Assembly (NCBI GenBank): GCA_013298335.1
Contig: JAAFHI010000013.1
Location: forward strand, 1 to 16,292
Direction: 5' to 3'
Origin: Actinomycetota bacterium
GTDB taxonomy: Bacteria > Acidobacteriota > Blastocatellia > Chloracidobacteriales > Chloracidobacteriaceae
DNA length: 16,292 bases
Positions within the stretch are counted from its first letter, which is position 1. Every line of letters begins with the position of its first letter. Below are positions 1 through 6,711 of the stretch, in pieces. The translations under genes and the position numbers were made by a program. The notes below the pieces were generated by a model. It had not been told where the DNA came from and made no database searches. It saw nothing but the letters and a program-made list of their open reading frames with translations.

Positions 1-971
1 CGCCGGGTCGAGAGCATGCCGTAGTTGAGCAGGATGATCTGCGTCTGCCGAATCAGTTCTTCGCTGGCCGACGACAGGATGACGCCCTGTGGTCCCGCGT
101 ATCCGTCGGCGTCGAAGTACCCCTGGAGAAACGCCGAGACGACCGGCTTCGGCGACCGGAGCACGATGGCGGGAATCCGTTTCTGCCGTGCCGTCGCCGC
201 GAGATCGATGCCGAGGGCGCGCAGGAATCGCAGCAATTCGCGTGAATGCACGACCAGCCGCCAGCGTCCGCCGGTGTCGCTCGCGTCCCAGTGAATGAGC
301 GCGCGCAGGCCGAGCGTGTCCTGAATGATGGACGCCGCGCGGGCGATGACTTCCGTGTCGCCGCTGGTGATACAGATGCCGGATTTCGTCCGGTTGCCAT
401 CGCCGATGAAATTGCCGAGCAGCCAGGCGAGATCTTCGGTCAGCACGCCCGGATTCCGCAGTTCGGTCCGGCGGCTCGATAAAACTTTCCCGGCATAGCC
501 CCGTTGGTAATTCGTTGCCGTCACCGCCCGGTCGATGGCCGCGGCGCTCCGGGATTGATGCGTGCCGTTAAGATGCCGGATGACTGTATGTGATGAAACT
601 CCGGCCAGATCGGCGATGCCGGCGATGGTCGGGTCGGCGGCGAGCGGTTCGAAATGAATCTTTTGCGGTGTGCTGCTCCACACGTTGCTTCCGCATTCGA
701 CGTGCAGCCGGTCGCCCGTTTTGACGTCCCGCAGGTAGGCCCACGTTCCGTCGGCGAAACGGACGCGATGTTTTTCCGCGCCCTCGACCGTCAGGCCGCG
801 ACGGGTGCGGATGCGGATCGTCGGAACCTGTTCTTCCTTGTGAAATTCCGTGATCGGATGGCGTTCGTCCGCGCCGCCGCTGGCGACTGCGATGCGTTCG
901 CCGCGTCCGTACAGTTCTTCAAAGGGAATGAACCCGCGCTCGGTCGCCACCAGCGCGTCGCCCGTCAGACA
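1..971 (-). mobile_element. Intein with LAGLIDADG homing endonuclease in the SpoVR gene (C-terminal end off the window)
   Basis: The intein starts at a TGT codon (positions 971-969), giving Cys1 directly after NEGWA. Intein residues 1-20 form splicing block A, beginning [14 protein letters not shown]. Block B is at about residues 59-72 ([14 protein letters not shown]); its His68 is present, but the usual Thr of TxxH is Ala65. Residues 71-92 ([18 protein letters not shown]) continue the Hint fold. A LacI-like HTH follows at about 113-158. Two LAGLIDADG motifs follow: [12 protein letters not shown] (about 181-192, acidic Asp191) and [11 protein letters not shown] (about 281-291, Asp289), spaced as in a monomeric two-motif endonuclease. 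Both acidic residues are retained, so the nuclease may be active. The window ends about 33 residues after the second motif, before the C-terminal splicing blocks (His-Asn then Ser/Thr/Cys+1). Splicing competence therefore cannot be judged. The reading frame is uninterrupted throughout. Confidence 0.88.
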
Positions 972-1757
972 GGCCCATCCTTCGTTGATGGTCTTCGTCT
1001 GCATCTGCGGGACGAAATACAGCATTTCCTGATGGATCATCAGCATCACGTCGCGTTCCCACGGCGCGAGCGACGGCGAATGCTGCGCGATGAACCAGAT
1101 GAGGTCCTTTTCGGGGTAAAACGGCGTGCCGGGAATGTGAATCGGCGTGGGTTCGCCGTCCCGCGTACTGATTTCGCCCGGCGTCAGCAGGTCGTCGAAC
1201 TCGCCCACATGCGGAACGGTCGGATTCTGCTTCGGGTCGCGCTCGCGCTCCTTGCGGACAAAGAAATTCGCGTCGATGTGTTCCTCGATGGACATCACCG
1301 CGTCGAGAAATTCCTCGACCGTCTTGCGGCCATACTTGAACTCGTATTCCTCGATGCGCTGCGCGTGGACGCCCACTTCGTCCACCATGCGGCGGTTGGT
1401 GCGCGAGAAATAGGCGTTGTTCTTGAAGAAATCGACGTGCCCGAGCACATGCGCGATGACGAGCTTGTTCTGGAGCGGGGAATTGGTTTCGAGCAGGAAC
1501 CCGTAAGCCGGATTGGTGTTGATGACGACTTCGTAGATGCGCGACAGGCCGAAGTCGTACATCGTCTTCATCTTGTGGTACGCCTTGCCGAAGGTCCAGT
1601 GCGAGAAGCGACCGGGCAGGGCGTAGGACCCGATTTCATACATCACCGTCGCCGGGACGATTTCGAAATTGACCGGAAACGGGTCGAGGCCCATTTCGAG
1701 CGCGAGTTCCCAGATGCGCTCCATCGCTGTTTCGAGATCCTTGATTTCACGGTCCAC
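1..1757 (-). CDS. spoVR: SpoVR family protein, interrupted by an intein (3' end off the window)
   Basis: The frame opens at a GTG with an AGGGAGG Shine-Dalgarno 6 nt upstream, 24 nt after the Uma2 stop, and stays open to the window edge. Residues 1-262 look like the N-terminal half of SpoVR/Ycg[29 protein letters not shown] and [12 protein letters not shown] match SpoVR signatures, and the segment ends in TKTINEGWA. In the family (E. coli YcgB, for example) NEGWA is followed directly by S/T then an aromatic residue and WH. Here a Cys and an intein begin instead (residue 263 on). SpoVR proteins are cytoplasmic and of uncertain biochemistry; they are linked to spore cortex formation in Bacillus but are widespread in non-sporulators. 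The C-extein is not visible, so splicing must be assumed for a functional product. Same-strand spacing suggests co-transcription with the Uma2 gene. The family call is firm; function is not inferred beyond the family. Confidence 0.9.
   Translation of the reverse strand, partial: MDREIKDLETAMERIWELALEMGLDPFPVNFEIVPATVMYEIGSYALPGRFSHWTFGKAYHKMKTMYDFGLSRIYEVVINTNPAYGFLLETNSPLQNKLVIAHVLGHVDFFKNNAYFSRTNRRMVDEVGVHAQRIEEYEFKYGRKTVEEFLDAVMSIEEHIDANFFVRKERERDPKQNPTVPHVGEFDDLLTPGEISTRDGEPTPIHIPGTPFYPEKDLIWFIAQHSPSLAPWERDVMLMIHQEMLYFVPQMQTKTINEGWACLTGDALVATERGFIPFEELYGRGERIAVASGGADERHPITEFHKEEQVPTIRIRTRRGLTVEGAEKHRVRFADGTWAYLRDVKTGDRLHVECGSNVWSSTPQKIHFEPLAADPTIAGIADLAGVSSHTVIRHLNGTHQSRSAAAIDRAVTATNYQRGYAGKVLSSRRTELRNPGVLTEDLAWLLGNFIGDGNRTKSGICITSGDTEVIARAASIIQDTLGLRALIHWDASDTGGRWRLVVHSRELLRFLRALGIDLAATARQKRIPAIVLRSPKPVVSAFLQGYFDADGYAGPQGVILSSASEELIRQTQIILLNYGMLSTR
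498..635 (-). other. LacI-type helix-turn-helix domain inside the intein
   Basis: Intein residues about 113-158 read like the DNA-binding headpiece of LacI-family repressors. [20 protein letters not shown] supplies helix 1, the turn and the recognition helix, followed by NGTH, a third helix ([12 protein letters not shown]) and a YQRGY end, as in the LacI pattern of T-I-x-D-V-A-x-x-A-G-V-S-x-x-T-V-S-R-x-L-N-G. It sits between the N-terminal splicing half and the first LAGLIDADG motif, where the endonuclease module is normally inserted. The likely role, inferred, is extra DNA contact during homing-site recognition. No LacI effector-binding domain follows. Confidence 0.75.
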
Positions 1758-1763
1758 AGTCGG

Positions 1764-1770
1764 CCTCCCT
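1764..1770 (-). promoter_or_regulatory. Ribosome binding site deciding the GTG start of spoVR
   Basis: On the minus strand AGGGAGG lies 6 nt before GTG at 1757. It supports a GTG start, since the only in-frame codons further upstream run straight into the Uma2 stop (1784-1782). Confidence 0.7.
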
Positions 1771-1781
1771 TGAAAAAACGG

Positions 1782-2351
1782 TCAGGCGAAAAGGTCGTTC
1801 ACCGGCATCGTCCAGCCGGGAACGGCGGGTTCGGCTTCGGCGATGTCGCCGCGGCGATAGACGGTCGGAGTGTCGGGTGTGGCGGCCCGGTACACCCGGA
1901 CCACATCCTCGCTTAAAAGATCCACATCCCAGACCACCAGTGTTCCCGCCGCAAAGTAATCGGCGCGTTTTTGTTCAATTTCCGTTTCCGGGAAATTGTT
2001 TTCGGGCAATTCATTTCGTATCTCAACCGCGAAGGTAGGCGATCCTTCGGGGAATCTCATTCCGAAGTTCCTTTTATCCTGCGTGAAGGCGATATCGGGA
2101 CTGAATGATTTTCGATGCGGCAAGTCAACAACGAACGCGACGCGACTGGTATATGTTTTTCCGAGTTCGGTTTTCTTCTCGTGGGCTTTCAGGCTGACCA
2201 ACAGCGCACCTTTCGCCTGGGAAGCATTCATCCCGATATAAGGAAGAATGACGATACGGCCATTCACCAACTCCGCTCGACGTTTATCGGGAACAAGATA
2301 CAGGTCCTCAATGGCGGCTTCCGCCTGTGTCGGTGCGGTGGTGGGCGTCAT
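1782..2351 (-). CDS. Uma2 family (DUF820) PD-(D/E)XK nuclease-fold protein
   Basis: The product is 189 aa, the usual Uma2 length. The family pattern is visible: an N-terminal RAELVNGRIV (ELIDGxLV-type) strand, SPDIAF with Asp86, FAVEIRNE with Glu110, then EQKRADYFAAGTLVVWDVD, which carries Lys128 and the typical K-x-x-x-Y-x-x-x-G-V-x-x-W-x-V-D signature, and a C-terminal PGWTMPVNDLF. Asp86, Glu110 and Lys128 are the expected catalytic set of this restriction-endonuclease-like fold. The cellular role of Uma2 proteins is unknown, although they are often present in many copies per genome. The start is ATG at 2351, with AGGAGGG 4 nt upstream; an ATG 4 nt earlier hits a stop after two codons. The gene begins 29 nt after the amidohydrolase stop and ends 24 nt before spoVR, so the three are probably transcribed together. 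Confidence 0.87.
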   Translation of the reverse strand: MTPTTAPTQAEAAIEDLYLVPDKRRAELVNGRIVILPYIGMNASQAKGALLVSLKAHEKKTELGKTYTSRVAFVVDLPHRKSFSPDIAFTQDKRNFGMRFPEGSPTFAVEIRNELPENNFPETEIEQKRADYFAAGTLVVWDVDLLSEDVVRVYRAATPDTPTVYRRGDIAEAEPAVPGWTMPVNDLFA

Positions 2352-2380
2352 TCATCCCTCCTTCGCGGCCTGCGCGCGGG

Positions 2381-3784
2381 TCACTTTGCCTTGAGGCTGT
2401 CCAGAATTCGCTTCCGATAGTCGATCGCTTCCTTGCGGATCGCCACCGGGTCGAGCGTCAGCATCCGGCGGTCGCGCATGAGCAGGCGACCGTTGATGAA
2501 CACCGTTTCGACGTCGCCCGCCTTCGTCGCGTAGACGAGCGTCGAATAGAGGTTGTAACTCGGCAACTGGTGCGCCGATGAAATGTCCACAATGATGAGG
2601 TCGGCGAGTTTGCCGGTTTCCAGTGAACCGATCCGCTTTTCCATGTGGATGGCCCGCGCGCCTTCGATGGTCGCCATTTCGAGCGCCGTCTGCGCGGGCA
2701 GCGCCGTCGGGTCGCGCCGCGTGAGCTTGTGGAGTTTGGCGGCGGTGTCCATTTCCTCGAACATGTCGAGATCGTTGTTGGAGGCCGCACCATCCGTGCC
2801 GAGGCCGACCGCGATGCCCGCCGCGCGGAGTTCGACCACCGGCGACACGCCCGCCGCGAGTTTCATGTTGCTCTGGGGGCAGTGGGCCGCGCCCACGTCA
2901 TACTTTTTCAGCGTCAGAATGTCTTCCGGCGACGGGTGGACGACGTGCGCGGCGATCATGCGCGGGCCGAACAGGCCGGCTTTCTCGACGAAGGGAATTG
3001 GCCGCATCCCGTACTTCTGAAAGACGATGTCGTTTTCCTTGAGGTCTTCGACAAGGTGCGTGACGAGCGGCACTTCATACTTGTCGGCCAGTTTGCGGCA
3101 CGCGGCGAGCACTTCGGGCGCGCAGGTGTAGGGCGCGTGCGGCGCGACGGCGGGCGTGATGAGCGGGTGGCCGGTTTTGTACTGCTGGATGAACTTTTCG
3201 GCGTTCTGCAATCCGAGTTGCGGCGTGAGCGCGTCGGGAACCGGGAAGTCGATGATGGTTTCGCCGAGGATCGCCCGCATGCCGGCGGCTTCGGTGACGG
3301 CGGCGATGTCGTCCTCGAAGTAGTACATATCGACGTAGCAGGTCGTTCCCCCGGAAATCATTTCGAGGCAGGCGAGCCGCGTGCCCGCCTTCACCATCTC
3401 GCGCGTGACGTTTTTGGCTTCCGCCGGGAAGATGAACTTCGTCAGCCACTCCTGAAGCATCAGGTCGTCGGCGATGCCCCGGAAGAGGACCATCGGCGCG
3501 TGGGTGTGGGTGTTGACGAGGCCCGGCATGACGGCCCTGCCGGTGGCGTCGATGACGGTTTTGGCTTTGTACTTCGCGGCCAGTTCCGGTCCGCCGACGG
3601 CGATGATCTTGTCGCCCTGAATGACGACCGTGCCGTTTTCGATGACGCGCCGACCGGCGTCCATCGTGACGACCGTGCCGCCGCGAACGATGGTGTCAGC
3701 CGTTTCAACGGCGGCGGCGGTCGGCAGCGGGCGAACCGATACCGTGACGAACAGTGCGAGAAAAAGAATGAGGGAAAGACGCAT
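2381..3784 (-). CDS. Exported amidohydrolase, MTA/SAH deaminase (TrzA/AtzA-like) family
   Basis: The product is 467 aa. It has a metal-dependent amidohydrolase architecture: a composite-sandwich domain (TIVRGGTVVTMDAG near residue 30), then PGLVNTHTHAP with metal-ligand pair His93/His95, PHAPYTC at about 215-221, THLVED with His243 and Glu246, AAHVVHP with His280, and GLGTDGAASNNDLDMFEEM with Asp331. The GTDGxxSNNDLDMFEEM block and the S/A-PH-x-PYTC block are characteristic of the methylthioadenosine/S-adenosylhomocysteine/5'-deoxyadenosine deaminase branch. Deamination of a purine-type or related aminated ring is therefore the best guess; the substrate is unproven. Unusually, residues 1-25 (MRLSLILFLALF, then a PTAAA cleavage-like end) look like a Sec signal peptide, implying an extracytoplasmic enzyme. 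No clear Shine-Dalgarno precedes ATG 3784, and a strong inverted repeat lies immediately upstream. Classical members are cytosolic. Confidence 0.88.
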   Translation of the reverse strand: MRLSLILFLALFVTVSVRPLPTAAAVETADTIVRGGTVVTMDAGRRVIENGTVVIQGDKIIAVGGPELAAKYKAKTVIDATGRAVMPGLVNTHTHAPMVLFRGIADDLMLQEWLTKFIFPAEAKNVTREMVKAGTRLACLEMISGGTTCYVDMYYFEDDIAAVTEAAGMRAILGETIIDFPVPDALTPQLGLQNAEKFIQQYKTGHPLITPAVAPHAPYTCAPEVLAACRKLADKYEVPLVTHLVEDLKENDIVFQKYGMRPIPFVEKAGLFGPRMIAAHVVHPSPEDILTLKKYDVGAAHCPQSNMKLAAGVSPVVELRAAGIAVGLGTDGAASNNDLDMFEEMDTAAKLHKLTRRDPTALPAQTALEMATIEGARAIHMEKRIGSLETGKLADLIIVDISSAHQLPSYNLYSTLVYATKAGDVETVFINGRLLMRDRRMLTLDPVAIRKEAIDYRKRILDSLKAK

Positions 3785-3788
3785 GAGC

Positions 3789-3873
3789 AGTGGCCAGTCG
3801 CCAGTGGCCAGCCGTCAGTGGCCAGTAATCAGATAAAATCTACTGACAACTGGCCACTGACGGCTGACCACTG
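3789..3873. repeat. Intergenic 14-bp-period repeat with long inverted arms
   Basis: On the plus strand AGTGGCCAG starts at 3789, 3803 and 3817, an exact 14-bp period. The complementary orientation repeats the same unit at 3849-3873. Arms 3802-3826 and 3849-3873 are complementary at 24 of 25 positions, enclosing a 22-nt loop. The cluster fills the gap between the DUF948 stop (3878) and the amidohydrolase start (3784). As RNA it would form a large hairpin about 17 nt upstream of the amidohydrolase ATG. It could end DUF948 transcription, shield the start codon, or simply be a dispersed extragenic palindrome. Confidence 0.85.
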
Positions 3874-3877
3874 CTTT

Positions 3878-4519
3878 TCAAATGAACATTTCCTCGTCCT
3901 GATACACCTGATGGACGGGCTGTTTGCCTTCCTGGGCGAAGAGGACTTCGAGGAATACGCGGACGGCGTTGAGAATGGCGGAGATTTCGCCGACCGGGCG
4001 CAGGACGTCGCGCTGGACGATGGCCGCGGTGTCGTCAATGCGCAGGGCGGTACGGGTCGCGACCTGATGGTAGGTATCCACCTGCCGCCGGAGTTTGTTC
4101 GACGTGTCGTTGACGAGCGACGAGAGTTCCTGTGCCTGCTCGGTGGTCAGGCGCGAGACTTCCTGCGTCGTCGCCGACACGGCGGCCATGCAGGCTTCCG
4201 CCTCGATTTTGAGGGAGGCGGTGGTGTCGCGGACCATGACCGTCGTGTCGCGGGCGGTGGCGAGCAGTTCCTGCGTCCGTTCGAGAATCGGCGCGAGTTG
4301 CTGCGACGCTTCCTGGGCTTTCTCGATGATCGGCTTGGCGGTCACCAGAATTTGCCGGGTCTGCTCGAGAATCGGGTCGGTTCGGGTCTGAACCGTGTCG
4401 GCGATACCCATGAGCTTCTTGACGAGCTTATAGATGGCGAACAGCGTCCCCAACTGGACGATGAAGACCACGACGAGCGCGACGCTGATGACGATCTGGA
4501 AAATTTCGTTGGTATTCAC
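3878..4519 (-). CDS. DUF948 (YtxG-like) single-pass membrane protein with coiled coil
   Basis: The product is 213 aa starting at GTG. Residues about 8-29 (IFQIVISVALVVVFIVQLGT) form one transmembrane helix. The rest is a long, heptad-rich, mostly helical region full of Thr, Gln, Glu and Ala, of the DUF948 type, with methyl-accepting-chemotaxis-like character (TASLKIEAEACMAAVSATTQ). The tail QVYQDEEMFI is acidic. DUF948 proteins are found near YtxH proteins in Bacillus (ytxGH), and the same pairing is seen here, with the YtxH gene 126 nt upstream on the same strand. The role is probably envelope or stress related but is not established. No good Shine-Dalgarno was found before the GTG, and an earlier start is not excluded. 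Confidence 0.72.
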   Translation of the reverse strand: MNTNEIFQIVISVALVVVFIVQLGTLFAIYKLVKKLMGIADTVQTRTDPILEQTRQILVTAKPIIEKAQEASQQLAPILERTQELLATARDTTVMVRDTTASLKIEAEACMAAVSATTQEVSRLTTEQAQELSSLVNDTSNKLRRQVDTYHQVATRTALRIDDTAAIVQRDVLRPVGEISAILNAVRVFLEVLFAQEGKQPVHQVYQDEEMFI

Positions 4520-4550
4520 GGCGGTGATTGGGCGGAAAGTAGCTTCCGGA

Positions 4551-4596
4551 TGATAAAACGGGAGGCGCGCGGCGAAATTCGCCTCGCCACCTCCCG
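4551..4596 (-). terminator. Candidate intrinsic terminator after the YtxH-like gene
   Basis: On the minus strand CGGGAGG (4596-4590) pairs with CCTCCCG (4565-4559). An inner palindrome GGCGAAATTCGCC lies at 4571-4583. The stem is followed by TTTTATCA (4558-4551). It lies about 50 nt past the YtxH stop and before the DUF948 start, so it may end or attenuate the transcript between the two genes. The U-run is only four bases. Confidence 0.5.
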
Positions 4597-4645
4597 GCGA
4601 GTTTTCAAATAGGACGCGAAGCGGAAAATGGATTCCGCGGGGCGA

Positions 4646-5044
4646 TTAGAGTCCGCCGTCGGATTCGATGACGTCGCCGCCGTCGAGCGCGAGCGCTTCG
4701 GATTTCTTTTCCTGATATGCCTGTTTGCCGGCTTCGATGGCGGCGGCCATGCGGTTGCGCTGTTCGGAAAGCAGGCCCTTGCCCGATTCCAGCAGTCCCG
4801 ACGCCTTTTCCCGGCCTCCGCTGTAGAGGTCGGTCGCCTTTTCCCGTCCGGTGGCGTAGAGGTCGGAGGCTTTCGTGCCGAGCGCCTTGGCGTTTTCCGA
4901 CGTGTAATCAATGCTGCGTCGCGTTGCGTCGGTGATGTCGCCGCGCAGTTCGCGGCCCGACTTCGGCGCGAACAGCAATGCGACCAGCGCCCCGATGCTC
5001 GCGCCCGCCAGGAAATACGTGATTTTGTTCGAGTTGTCTGACAT
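4646..5044 (-). CDS. YtxH domain-containing membrane protein
   Basis: The product is 132 aa from the ATG at 5044, chosen because AGGAGG sits 9 nt upstream (5059-5054) and the family start MSDNSNKITYFLAG begins here; the open frame extends further upstream without family similarity. Residues about 9-27 form one transmembrane helix ending in the hallmark ALLFAPKSGRELR (Gly-rich helix, then FAPKSG). The cytoplasmic part is helical, with two copies of a DLYxxGREKA unit (residues about 61-82) and a related SGLLESGKGLL, then an acidic C-terminus. YtxH proteins are general-stress or envelope proteins of unknown mechanism. The gene is the first of the minus-strand set, and its promoter must lie in 5045-5424. 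Confidence 0.85.
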   Translation of the reverse strand: MSDNSNKITYFLAGASIGALVALLFAPKSGRELRGDITDATRRSIDYTSENAKALGTKASDLYATGREKATDLYSGGREKASGLLESGKGLLSEQRNRMAAAIEAGKQAYQEKKSEALALDGGDVIESDGGL

Positions 5045-5424
5045 GACTGATGTCCTCCTCGGATGATGACGGAATCTGGTGATGTTCGACTTCGGATTCC
5101 TGATTTTCGATTCGAAAGCAGGTCGGTCGAATATCTGAAATCGCGGTATGAAGAGTTCGGATACTAACACTCAGGTTTTCGGCTTCGCAAGAAACCCGGA
5201 GGGAATGGCGGCGCGTCATGAGAAATCCACCGAAAGTCCGGTTTTCCACAGCTTTTTCCACAGATTGACGGGATTTTCGGGATGTGAGCACCGGCGCGGC
5301 GGCGGGTGGGGCGGAAGGACGCCGAAAGTTGGAAAATTTTTATTAGCATCGCCGTCCATCTCCCACTATTGTTTCCAATTCTTTGCGGTCCGTCGAAGCC
5401 CTTTCCGTATTTTTTACCGGTTCA
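5045..5424. other. Divergent intergenic region, no gene seen
   Basis: These 380 nt separate the minus-strand YtxH gene from the plus-strand adaptor gene and should hold promoters for both. No convincing sigma70 -35/-10 pair was found; the AT-rich stretch at 5330-5350 is the best candidate zone. Visible elements are two TTTTCCACA boxes (5242-5250 and 5254-5262) and a short imprecise repetition around 5085-5115 (repeats of TTCGGATTC/TTCGATTC type). Short open frames here lack start signals and family resemblance. Confidence 0.6.
5242..5262 (+). promoter_or_regulatory. Two tandem DnaA-box-like sites
   Basis: TTTTCCACA occurs twice on the plus strand, 12 nt apart (starts 5242 and 5254). It differs from the DnaA consensus TTATCCACA at one position in each copy. 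The sites could bind DnaA as orphan boxes within the divergent promoter region. Two 9-mers are weak evidence, and there is no dnaA, dnaN or AT-rich unwinding element nearby to suggest an origin. Confidence 0.3.
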
Positions 5425-6636
5425 ATGCGTCCTACTTCTTCTTCATGCCGTTGGTCGGCGTTTGCTCCCGCCCTGCTGATCGTTTTTGCCGGTGTTTCCG
5501 GCTGTAAATCGGAAAAGGTGGCCGGCCCGCCGAAAACCGATGCCCCGCCGCGTCAGGTCCGGCTTGTGCCGGTCGCCCAGACGCCGGTCGCGCGCGTCGT
5601 GACCGTCAACGGCACGCTCGCCGCCTTCGATCAGGCAATCATCAGTCTGAAAGTGCCCGGACGCCTGCGGACCATCGCGGTCGATCTCGGCACGGTCGTC
5701 CGCAAGGGCCAGCTCATCGCGCAGGTTGACGAAACCGATTACGACCTGCGGGTCAAACAGGCCGAAGCGGCGCTCGCCCAGGCGCGTGCCCGGATCGGTC
5801 TCAGTCCCGACGGCACGGACGACGCCGTCGATCCGCGCCAGACCGGGAGCGTCCGGCGGGCGCAGGCCACGGTCGATCAGACCCGCGTCGCCCGCGACCG
5901 CGTCAGCGCGCTCTACAAACAGGGCGTCGCCGCGCGGGCCGACCTCGATCTCGCCGAGCAGAATTTCGAGGTCGCGCAGGGTAACTACCAGGATGCCATC
6001 GAGGAAATCCGCAACCGCCAGGGCGTCCTCGCCCAGCGCCGGTCGGAACTCGCCCTCGCCCGTCAGCAACTGGCCGACACCAAGATTTTCGCCCCGTTCG
6101 ACGGCGTCGTGCAGCAGAAACAGGCGAGCGTCGGCGAATATCTGGCGGCGGGCGCGCCGATTGCCCTCGTCGTGAAGATCAACCCGCTCCGGCTGCGGGC
6201 CGAAGTGCCCGAACGCGACGCACCGACCGTCCGCGCCGGACAGGAAGTCAACGTCACCATCGAGGGCGACCCGTCGCCGCATTCCGGGCGGGTCGTCCGC
6301 ATCAGCCCCACGATTACCGAGCAGACCCGGATTCTCATCGTCGAGGCCGAGATCATGAATCGCGGCACGCTACGTCCGGGGTCGTTCGTCCGGGCCGACA
6401 TCGTGACCCAGAGCGCGGGGTCGGCGGTGACCGTCCCGGTGAAGGCCGTCGTCACCTTCGCGGGCATCGAAAAGGTACTGCTGGTCAAGGACGGCAAGGC
6501 CGTCGAAAAGGTCGTCACCACCGGTCGGCATACCGCCGACTGGACCGAAATCATCAACGGCGTCAAACCCGGCGATCAGGTCGTCGCCGAACCGGGTAAT
6601 CTCCAGTCCGGTCAATCGGTTACCGTCGGGAAATAG
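5425..6636 (+). CDS. HlyD/RND-type efflux periplasmic adaptor lipoprotein
   Basis: The product is 403 aa from the ATG at 5425. This start places a lipoprotein signal at residues 1-26 (APALLIVFAGVSG then Cys27, lipobox VSGC); 14 further in-frame codons upstream add nothing recognisable. The order of a membrane fusion protein follows. First comes a lipoyl half at about 58-104 (VPGRLRTIAVDLGTVVRKGQ). Next is a long helical hairpin at about 104-218, rich in Ala, Gln and Arg. The second lipoyl half is at 218-248 (IFAPFDGVVQQKQASVGEYL), and a beta-barrel at 252-332 (RPGSFVRADI). A membrane-proximal domain ends in VKPGDQVVAEPGNLQSGQSV. Such adaptors connect an inner-membrane RND or ABC pump to an outer-membrane channel. 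Neither partner is in the window, since the next gene is a small unrelated membrane protein. No strong Shine-Dalgarno is seen. Confidence 0.9.
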   Translation: MRPTSSSCRWSAFAPALLIVFAGVSGCKSEKVAGPPKTDAPPRQVRLVPVAQTPVARVVTVNGTLAAFDQAIISLKVPGRLRTIAVDLGTVVRKGQLIAQVDETDYDLRVKQAEAALAQARARIGLSPDGTDDAVDPRQTGSVRRAQATVDQTRVARDRVSALYKQGVAARADLDLAEQNFEVAQGNYQDAIEEIRNRQGVLAQRRSELALARQQLADTKIFAPFDGVVQQKQASVGEYLAAGAPIALVVKINPLRLRAEVPERDAPTVRAGQEVNVTIEGDPSPHSGRVVRISPTITEQTRILIVEAEIMNRGTLRPGSFVRADIVTQSAGSAVTVPVKAVVTFAGIEKVLLVKDGKAVEKVVTTGRHTADWTEIINGVKPGDQVVAEPGNLQSGQSVTVGK

Positions 6637-6711
6637 TTGCCGCTCGAATTTTCAGATCGGCCCTTTTCGGCCTTTCTGATTCGCGAAGTCCATGTACAAA
6701 CGAGGTTTTCG

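Noticed and set aside
654..1916. 420-codon open frame on the plus strand
   Set aside because: It is antisense to the SpoVR gene and intein; its product is compositionally odd and matches no family. High GC leaves long antisense frames open.
2645..4612. 655-codon open frame on the plus strand
   Set aside because: It spans two convincing minus-strand genes and the repeat cluster between them; Asp/Arg/Gly-rich antisense shadow.
6653..6678. Possible hairpin (CAGA..GGCC / GGCC..TCTG) after the adaptor stop
   Set aside because: The stem is interrupted by two mismatches and no T-run follows, so it is not a convincing terminator.
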